DNA from: CAZKMM01 sp964553915
Lineage (GTDB): Bacteria; RBG-13-61-14; DRUE01
Direction of reading: 5' to 3'
Assembly (NCBI GenBank): GCA_964553915.1
Contig: CAZKMM010000075.1
Location: 1 to 13,059, forward strand
DNA: 13,059 nucleotides
In this document: positions 7,921-13,059 of the stretch, in pieces
Layout: every line of letters starts with the position of its first letter
Numbering within the stretch: position 1 is the stretch's first letter
Notes under the pieces: generated by a model
Seen by the model: only the letters and a program-made list of their open reading frames with translations
Database searches by the model: none
What the model was told of the DNA's origin: nothing
Position numbers and translations under genes: made by a program

Positions 7921-10164
7921 GGCAACTGATTTTTGGGAAAATTCTTGTTGGGGGATTTCTACTGGCAGGATAATGAAGAAACTGGCTCCCCTGCCTTTGC
8001 CCGGGCTTTGGACATAAATTTCTCCTCCCATCTGCTTAACCAGATATTTACTTATAGCAAGACCTATTCCCTGGCTGTTTTTCTTGGTGCTGTATCCATA
8101 TTGAAAGATATTATCCAAGTTCTCCTTTTCTATTCCCACCCCGGAATCAGTAATAACAATTTTAATCTGCCCGTTTTCCTTCTGGCTCTGGATTTTGAGC
8201 TGGCGGTTTTCCGGGGGCGACCCATCCATTGCCTCCAAAGCATTTTTTAAAAGATTAACCACCACCTGAAGGAGCTGACCCCGGCTCTGGTAGATTAAAG
8301 GCAGGGCTTCATCTAATTTCAGCTCAATTTGCACCTGTCTCTTTTGAATGGAATCCTCCAGCATATTAAGAGCATCCTCTATTATTTGATTTATCTGGAG
8401 AGGTTCTTTAAAGGTTTTGCCCGAGCTATAATTTTTTTGCAGGGAGAGAATTTCTCCGATATGTTCAATTCGGTTCCTGAGGTGCTGAAAATTTTTCTCT
8501 GCCTCCTGCTTGATATTGGTTAGCTCCTCCATTTTTAAATTTATATACTCTTTAACCCGTTCTCGGTAAGAAATGCAGGAGCTAAGCTTCTTTATCCCCT
8601 CAGAAGAAAGAAGATGCTTGAGGAATATCTCTTTCATATCTTCCGGGGCTAGCCGGGCACAGAGTTCTTGAAGCCGGTCCATCCGAACATAAATTGTGTT
8701 CAGAGCATTGCCAATGTTATGAAGAATCCCGGCGCTCACTTCCGCTTTTCCCGCCAGATGCGCCAGCTCTACCATCTTTTCACTTGCCTTCCGCAGAGCC
8801 CGGGTCTGCTTTTCTACCTCTTTTTCCAGATTTTGAGAATATTTCTCCAGCTGGATTTTAGCCAATTCCAGCTCCCGGGTTCGCTCCTGCACCTTTCTTT
8901 CCAGCTCCTGATTTGCACGCTGAATTTGTTCAATTAATTTTGCCTTTTTTATTGCCTGGGATGCCTGATTGGTAAACATCTCATAAAATTTAAGCTTTTC
9001 TTCATCAACTTTTTCGGTGCTGGCATATATTATTGTGCCGATACATTCTCCATCCATAATAATAGGCGTGTTAACCATAACCTTGATTCCGGCAATTTTT
9101 TGGGCAAGGTCCGCCTGCCATTTGGGAATAATTTGGTCTATTTGCTTCCAGAAGCTTTTAACCAAAAAGCTTTTCTTTTCCTGAATTAATCGGCAGGAAA
9201 TCCTCTCTGGTTTTATTTTCAGCTTAAAATTGATGGGATTAATTCCTGCGAGTTCAAATCCTTTTTTAATCAGGGGGCTGTTCAGTCCTGCCAGAACTTT
9301 GGTAATAGAGAGATTATTTTCAAATAAAGTAATGGCAACCGCTCTGCTTCCGGTGGCTTTTTTAGCGTTTTGGGCAATGGTGTTTAATAATTCATTCAGG
9401 TCATTAATTTCTATTAGAGCCCTGGTATTTTCATAAAGGAGCTTGATTTTTTCGTATTCAAACATAATTTCTTTATAAGTTCTGAAAAGATTTAACCGCT
9501 CCATATATTTAAAAACAATCATTATTAAAGGAAATACAATTGCGGGTCCCAGGAGAAAATTACTACCAAAGAGCTTTGAAATTCCAAAATGAAAGCCAAA
9601 AAGAAAAAGAACCATATAAAGAGCAAGATTAATTAATTTTTTCTGTTCTTGGTTGTAAGAGTCTCTTCTGGGAAGAAATTTAAAAAGGACCAAGCCCAAA
9701 CTTGTCACTCCTATGATGAGCCAGTAAAGATAGATAAATTTCCATCCGGGAGCCAGTTCTTTAAGATACCCTTGCGAAGTATATTTTACCTGGTAAAAAT
9801 AGTCCGGTTCTGAGAGAATCCAGGTTGACAATAAAAGCGGTGGAATGGTTAAAAGTATTTTAAATTTAACCGGAGTCCTTTGCCAGCGATTATATACCAG
9901 CAGATAGACAAGATAGAAAAGAAAAATCGGAAATGGCGACCAGCCCAGAGAGCTTAAGGCATAAAACCAGAGTGCCTGGCTTGGGGTGGAAGCATTTATC
10001 CCGAGAAAATGAAAAATTGACCAGACACTAATGGCATAAAATAAATGATAAATTATCAAATTAAATGAGGTGCGGGGACGAGAGATAACCAGATTTCCAG
10101 CGGTAAGGGCTAGAAAAGCGGTAAGGAGGTTCAGGTAGCCAATTATTTCCAGGGGCGGGTTCAT
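7918..10164 (-). CDS. Membrane sensor histidine kinase, 7TM-GAF-coiled coil-LHNIGN-type DHp-HATPase (paralogue A)
   Basis: First gene of the sensor cluster and a full-length paralogue of the next kinase. Using ATG at 10164 it has 748 residues, the same as its paralogue, and the two N-termini align (SRPRTSFN versus SQPKTKFN). The frame stays open to a TTG at 10206, which would add 14 residues, but no good ribosome binding site precedes it. Seven likely membrane segments lie within about residues 5-220. A GAF-like domain spans about 245-410 and shares KKGFELAGI and MVN[ST]P with its paralogue. The coiled coil is about 410-465. The likely phosphoacceptor is H482 in AEVSAGILHNIGNALN, and the second conserved helix has RIEHIGEILSLQKNYS. 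The ATPase domain has N640, D673-S-G-V-G as G1, YSTKK, and SQGIGLA as G2. It is divergent from glmU. The signal is unknown; the sensor parts have diverged more than the kinase core, suggesting different ligands. Confidence 0.9.
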   Translation of the reverse strand: MNPPLEIIGYLNLLTAFLALTAGNLVISRPRTSFNLIIYHLFYAISVWSIFHFLGINASTPSQALWFYALSSLGWSPFPIFLFYLVYLLVYNRWQRTPVKFKILLTIPPLLLSTWILSEPDYFYQVKYTSQGYLKELAPGWKFIYLYWLIIGVTSLGLVLFKFLPRRDSYNQEQKKLINLALYMVLFLFGFHFGISKLFGSNFLLGPAIVFPLIMIVFKYMERLNLFRTYKEIMFEYEKIKLLYENTRALIEINDLNELLNTIAQNAKKATGSRAVAITLFENNLSITKVLAGLNSPLIKKGFELAGINPINFKLKIKPERISCRLIQEKKSFLVKSFWKQIDQIIPKWQADLAQKIAGIKVMVNTPIIMDGECIGTIIYASTEKVDEEKLKFYEMFTNQASQAIKKAKLIEQIQRANQELERKVQERTRELELAKIQLEKYSQNLEKEVEKQTRALRKASEKMVELAHLAGKAEVSAGILHNIGNALNTIYVRMDRLQELCARLAPEDMKEIFLKHLLSSEGIKKLSSCISYRERVKEYINLKMEELTNIKQEAEKNFQHLRNRIEHIGEILSLQKNYSSGKTFKEPLQINQIIEDALNMLEDSIQKRQVQIELKLDEALPLIYQSRGQLLQVVVNLLKNALEAMDGSPPENRQLKIQSQKENGQIKIVITDSGVGIEKENLDNIFQYGYSTKKNSQGIGLAISKYLVKQMGGEIYVQSPGKGRGASFFIILPVEIPQQEFSQKSVA

Positions 10165-10211
10165 TTTGTTTTTTTTCGGAATTTTTTCCTCAGAATTTAG
10201 TTTCAATTCCG

Positions 10212-10234
10212 CGGACTAAAAATTGCCAAGTCCG
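10212..10234. promoter_or_regulatory. Inverted repeat in the divergent kinase/glmU spacer (possible operator)
   Basis: CGGACT (10212-10217), 11 bases, AGTCCG (10229-10234): a perfect 6-bp inverted repeat with half-sites about 17 bases apart centre to centre. It encloses the -35 element of the glmU promoter and lies just upstream of the kinase gene, so a dimeric regulator bound here could affect both transcripts. It could also be chance or an RNA hairpin in the kinase leader. Confidence 0.3.
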
Positions 10235-10251
10235 AGAAGTTTTTTTATACT
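10223..10251 (+). promoter_or_regulatory. Sigma-70-type promoter for glmU-glmS
   Basis: TTGCCA (10223-10228) and TATACT (10246-10251) each match five of six consensus bases and are separated by exactly 17 bases. Transcription would start near 10257-10259, giving a leader of only about 12 bases that begins at or just before the ribosome binding site AGGAG (10259-10263), six bases before the ATG. Confidence 0.7.
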
Positions 10252-10269
10252 AGCAGACAGGAGAAAAAA

Positions 10270-11655
10270 ATGGCGATAGAGGTTACTATCATTCTTGCTG
10301 GTGGGGAAAGCAAAAGAATGAAGACCTCCACCAGCAAGGTGCTTCATTTACTTTTAGGAAAACCAATCATTTTCTACCCATTGGAGTGGGCAGAACAGCT
10401 TGGCACAAAGCGAATCATTGTGGTGGTTGGGAAAAACGGAGGAGAGATTAAAAGAGCCCTTCAAGAAAAAAAAGTGAAATTTGCCCTTCAGCCTGCTCCC
10501 CGAGGGACCGCAGATGCGGTTGCCTGCGCTTTGAGCCAGCTTAAAAATTTTTCTGGCTCGGTTTTAATCCTTTATGGCGATGCTCCGCTTTTTCGTCTTA
10601 AGACCCTGAAGAAGCTGGTCTCGGTTCATAATAAATTCAGGGCAGATTTAACCATTTTAACCACGATTATGCCTGACCCGAGCGGGTATGGGAGGATTTT
10701 AAGAGCGGGCAAAGAGGTTGTTGGGATTGTTGAGGATAGAGATGCCAGCCCGGAGCAGAGAGCTATCTGTGAGGTAAATGCCGGGGTTTATTGTGTCCGG
10801 GCAGAATTTCTCAAAGCGGGTTTAAAAAAGATTCAGCCGGACAATCAGCAAAAGGAATATTATTTAACTGATTTGGTGAAGATTGCGGTGGAGGAGGGCA
10901 GGAAGGTAGCGGATTATCAGGTTCCTGACTGGCAGGAGACTCTGGGGATAAACAGCAGAAAAGACCTGGCTCAGGCATTCCACATTCTCCAGATGAGAAT
11001 TAACCAAAAGTGGATGGATAAAGGAATCACCATAGAAGCTCCCCAGCAGGTAATGCTCGGACCCGAGGTAAAAATAGGTCAGGATACTGTAATTGAAGCT
11101 GGTGCCCGAATTTTAGGGCATACCCGGATTGGGAAAAAGTGCTGGATTCAGACAGGGGTAAGAATTATTGATTCTGTTATAGAGGATGAGGTAGAGATTC
11201 GGCAGGGTTCGGTAATTGAGGAGAGCCGGATAAAATCCGGGGCAACTATCGGACCGATGGCACATCTTCGCCCGGGCTCGGTAGTGGGGAAAAGAGCCCG
11301 AATCGGGAATTTTGTTGAGCTGAAAAAAGCTATTGTTGGAGATGAGACCAAAGCTTCTCATCTTACTTATCTGGGAGATGCGATTGTGGGCAGGAATGTC
11401 AATATCGGCTGTGGCACCATCACCTGCAACTATGACGGAGAGAGAAAGCATCAAACCGTAATAGAAGATGAGGTTTTTGTGGGAAGTGATACTCAGTTTA
11501 TTGCTCCGGTGCGGGTCGGGAAAGGGGCTTATATCGGCTCTGGCTCCACCATCACTGAGGATGTTCCAGCTCATTCCCTGGCGCTGGCTCGTTCCCGGCA
11601 GGTGGTCAAGTCCAATTGGGCAAAGGCTAAAAAGAAAAAATCTAAAAGAAAATAA
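10270..11655 (+). CDS. glmU: Bifunctional N-acetylglucosamine-1-phosphate uridyltransferase / glucosamine-1-phosphate acetyltransferase
   Basis: Cytoplasmic enzyme that acetylates glucosamine-1-phosphate with acetyl-CoA, then transfers UMP from UTP to give UDP-N-acetylglucosamine for peptidoglycan and LPS. The length of 461 is typical of the family. The N-terminal uridyltransferase domain (about 1-228) shows the nucleotide loop LAGGESKRM with R16, K23 in SKVLH, QPAPRGTADAV (73-83), D104 in YGDAPL, N170 in EVNAG, and N228 in GINS. The usual GxGTRM loop is changed to GESKRM. The C-terminal half is a left-handed beta helix of hexapeptide repeats (about 252-440). It includes R334 in LRPG, the catalytic H364 in KASHLTYLGD, and NYDG (387-390). 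The tail is Lys-rich. The start is the ATG with AGGAG six bases upstream. glmS begins three bases after its stop, so the two form one operon. Confidence 0.96.
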   Translation: MAIEVTIILAGGESKRMKTSTSKVLHLLLGKPIIFYPLEWAEQLGTKRIIVVVGKNGGEIKRALQEKKVKFALQPAPRGTADAVACALSQLKNFSGSVLILYGDAPLFRLKTLKKLVSVHNKFRADLTILTTIMPDPSGYGRILRAGKEVVGIVEDRDASPEQRAICEVNAGVYCVRAEFLKAGLKKIQPDNQQKEYYLTDLVKIAVEEGRKVADYQVPDWQETLGINSRKDLAQAFHILQMRINQKWMDKGITIEAPQQVMLGPEVKIGQDTVIEAGARILGHTRIGKKCWIQTGVRIIDSVIEDEVEIRQGSVIEESRIKSGATIGPMAHLRPGSVVGKRARIGNFVELKKAIVGDETKASHLTYLGDAIVGRNVNIGCGTITCNYDGERKHQTVIEDEVFVGSDTQFIAPVRVGKGAYIGSGSTITEDVPAHSLALARSRQVVKSNWAKAKKKKSKRK

Positions 11656-11658
11656 ACA

Positions 11659-13059
11659 ATGTGTGGGATTATCGGTTATATTGGTGAGCGGGATGCCTGC
11701 CCGATTTTAATTGAGGGGCTGAAGAGGCTGGAATATCGGGGCTATGATTCTGCGGGAATAGCCCTGCTTTCCCGGGGTGGGATTAAGCGGGTTCGTCGGG
11801 AGGGAAAAATCAGCGAGCTGGAGCAGGCGGTTTCCCGGGCTGGTTTAAAAGGGAATCTGGGAATTGGTCATACTCGCTGGGCAACTCATGGCAGGCCCAG
11901 TGAAAAAAATGCCCATCCTCATCAGGTTGGGAAAGTGGCTTTGGTTCATAACGGGATTATTGAAAATTATCTGGAGTTAAAAAAGAGCCTGAGTAAAAAA
12001 GGAAGAACCTTCAGTTCTGAGACCGATTCAGAAGTTATTGCTCATCTTATTGACCAGGAGTTAAAAAATGGCTCAGGAGTGGAATCTGCCATTAAAAGAA
12101 CCCTCCGCCAGCTTAAAGGTGCCTTTGCGGTAGTAATGATTATAGAAAATGAGCCAGATAGGCTCTTTGCCTTTAAACGCTTTAGTCCTTTGGTATTGGG
12201 AATTGGAGAAGGAGAGAATCTGGTAGCAAGTGATATTCCTGCCCTGCTTCCATATACCAGAAAGGCGATTCCCCTGGAGGATGAGGAATTTGCGGTTATT
12301 ACCAAAAATCAGGTTTTGCTCAAAGACAGGCAGGGCAGAACTATAAACCGGGCTCCATTTGAGGTGAGCTGGAGCCCGTCAATGGCAGAAAAAGCCGGGT
12401 TCAAGCATTTTATGCTCAAGGAAATCTTTGAACAGCCCCGGGCTCTGACTGATACTCTGGCAGGAAGAGTGGAGATGGAAAAAGACCGGGTAAGGTTTGA
12501 TGAGCTTGAGCCTGAATTTGAAAAATTCCTTTCCCGGTGCGAAAAAATTCATCTTACCGCCTGCGGAACCGCATATCACGCCAGCCTGGTAGGGAAATAC
12601 TGGATTGAAGGGCTGGCAAGAATTCCCTGTTCCTGTGAAATTGCCAGTGAGTTCCGCTATCGCCAGCCGATTCTGGATTCTGAAACTCTGGTGATTCTGG
12701 TTAGCCAGAGCGGAGAGACCGCAGATACCATTGCCGGAATGGAAGAAGCAAAAAAGTGTTCTGCAAAAACCCTTGCGATTTGCAATGTTTTGGGCTCCAC
12801 CTTGGCAAGGAAATCAGACCAGGTGATTTTCACCCGGGCAGGTCCTGAGATTGGAGTTGCCAGCACCAAGGCTTTTATTACCCAGCTGGCAATTCTTTAT
12901 CTTTTTGCTTTATATCTGGCTCAGCTTAAAGGGCAATTGAAAAAAGACGCCAGGGGAAAGCTTCTCAGGGATTTATTGAAAATTCCCGGAATCATAGAGC
13001 AGATTCTGGAGATAGACCCGGCAATTAAGGAGACTGCAAGGAAGTATTATCAGTCTAAG
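11659..13059 (+). CDS. glmS: Glutamine-fructose-6-phosphate aminotransferase (isomerizing), 3' end cut by the window
   Basis: Makes glucosamine-6-phosphate from fructose-6-phosphate and glutamine, the first step toward UDP-N-acetylglucosamine. The frame is open for 467 codons to the last base; the family is about 600 residues, so about 140 are missing, including most of the second SIS domain and the C-terminal catalytic loop. The glutaminase domain starts MCGIIGYIG, with Cys2 becoming the N-terminal nucleophile after Met removal. It also shows R74-W75-A-T-H-G, N98-G99 (oxyanion hole) and D124. A linker with KHFMLKEIFEQP (249-260) leads to the first SIS domain, with TACGTAYHA (300-308), SQSGETADT (349-357) and GVASTKAF (399-406). 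The ATG lies three bases after the glmU stop with only a weak A/G-rich ribosome site, so translation probably depends on glmU. Confidence 0.96.
   Translation, partial: MCGIIGYIGERDACPILIEGLKRLEYRGYDSAGIALLSRGGIKRVRREGKISELEQAVSRAGLKGNLGIGHTRWATHGRPSEKNAHPHQVGKVALVHNGIIENYLELKKSLSKKGRTFSSETDSEVIAHLIDQELKNGSGVESAIKRTLRQLKGAFAVVMIIENEPDRLFAFKRFSPLVLGIGEGENLVASDIPALLPYTRKAIPLEDEEFAVITKNQVLLKDRQGRTINRAPFEVSWSPSMAEKAGFKHFMLKEIFEQPRALTDTLAGRVEMEKDRVRFDELEPEFEKFLSRCEKIHLTACGTAYHASLVGKYWIEGLARIPCSCEIASEFRYRQPILDSETLVILVSQSGETADTIAGMEEAKKCSAKTLAICNVLGSTLARKSDQVIFTRAGPEIGVASTKAFITQLAILYLFALYLAQLKGQLKKDARGKLLRDLLKIPGIIEQILEIDPAIKETARKYYQSK

Noticed and set aside
11113..11574. A 153-codon open frame on - inside glmU
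   Set aside because: It is antisense to the hexapeptide-repeat half of GlmU, where repetitive codons keep other frames open; no family is recognisable.
11640..11660. Possible glmS ribozyme or other riboswitch before glmS
   Set aside because: Only three bases separate glmU and glmS, and the leader before glmU is about 12 bases, so there is no room for a structured RNA.

Overview
This 13,059-base window looks like part of a metagenome-derived scaffold from an uncultured, probably Gram-negative-type bacterium. It contains a run of exactly 100 N, AT-rich gene spacers and moderate GC content. The proteins combine Lys/Glu-rich composition, large multidomain histidine kinases and a sulfatase with HEAT-like repeats. 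This fits deep-branching candidate phyla (for example WOR-3, Omnitrophota or relatives), but I cannot assign a phylum from the sequence alone.

Left part (1-3162): two convergent alkaline-phosphatase-superfamily enzymes. The first is a type I phosphodiesterase/nucleotide-pyrophosphatase-like protein on + (possibly missing a few N-terminal codons). The second is a twin-arginine-signal sulfatase on - with C-terminal HEAT-like repeats. Their stop codons lie in the two arms of one short perfect hairpin.

Middle part (3225-10164, all on -): a three-gene signalling cluster. In transcription order it holds two tandem paralogous membrane histidine kinases (7 predicted TM segments, GAF-like domain, coiled coil, unusual LHNIGN-type H-box, HATPase), then a soluble hybrid kinase with receiver domains at both ends (REC-GAF-PAS-[gap]-HATPase-REC). 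The second kinase and the hybrid overlap as TAATG with a perfect Shine-Dalgarno, so they are probably translationally coupled. An AT-rich hairpin plus T-tract lies between the two paralogues. No DNA-binding output regulator is encoded here. The 100-N gap removes the end of the PAS domain and the whole phosphoacceptor (DHp) region of the hybrid kinase.

Right part (10212-13059, +): a divergent promoter region with a near-consensus sigma-70 promoter and a 6-bp inverted repeat around its -35 element. It is followed by glmU and glmS (the latter cut by the window end), which together supply UDP-N-acetylglucosamine for peptidoglycan and lipopolysaccharide. The genes are tightly packed, and no stretch over 300 bases lacks a gene. 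I see no RNA genes, mobile elements or CRISPR arrays.

The most noteworthy content is the sensor cluster: a tandem duplication of an unusual kinase class feeding, by inference, a double-receiver hybrid, adjacent to a sulfatase. Every component belongs to a recognisable family, so the novelty is in the arrangement rather than in a clearly new system.
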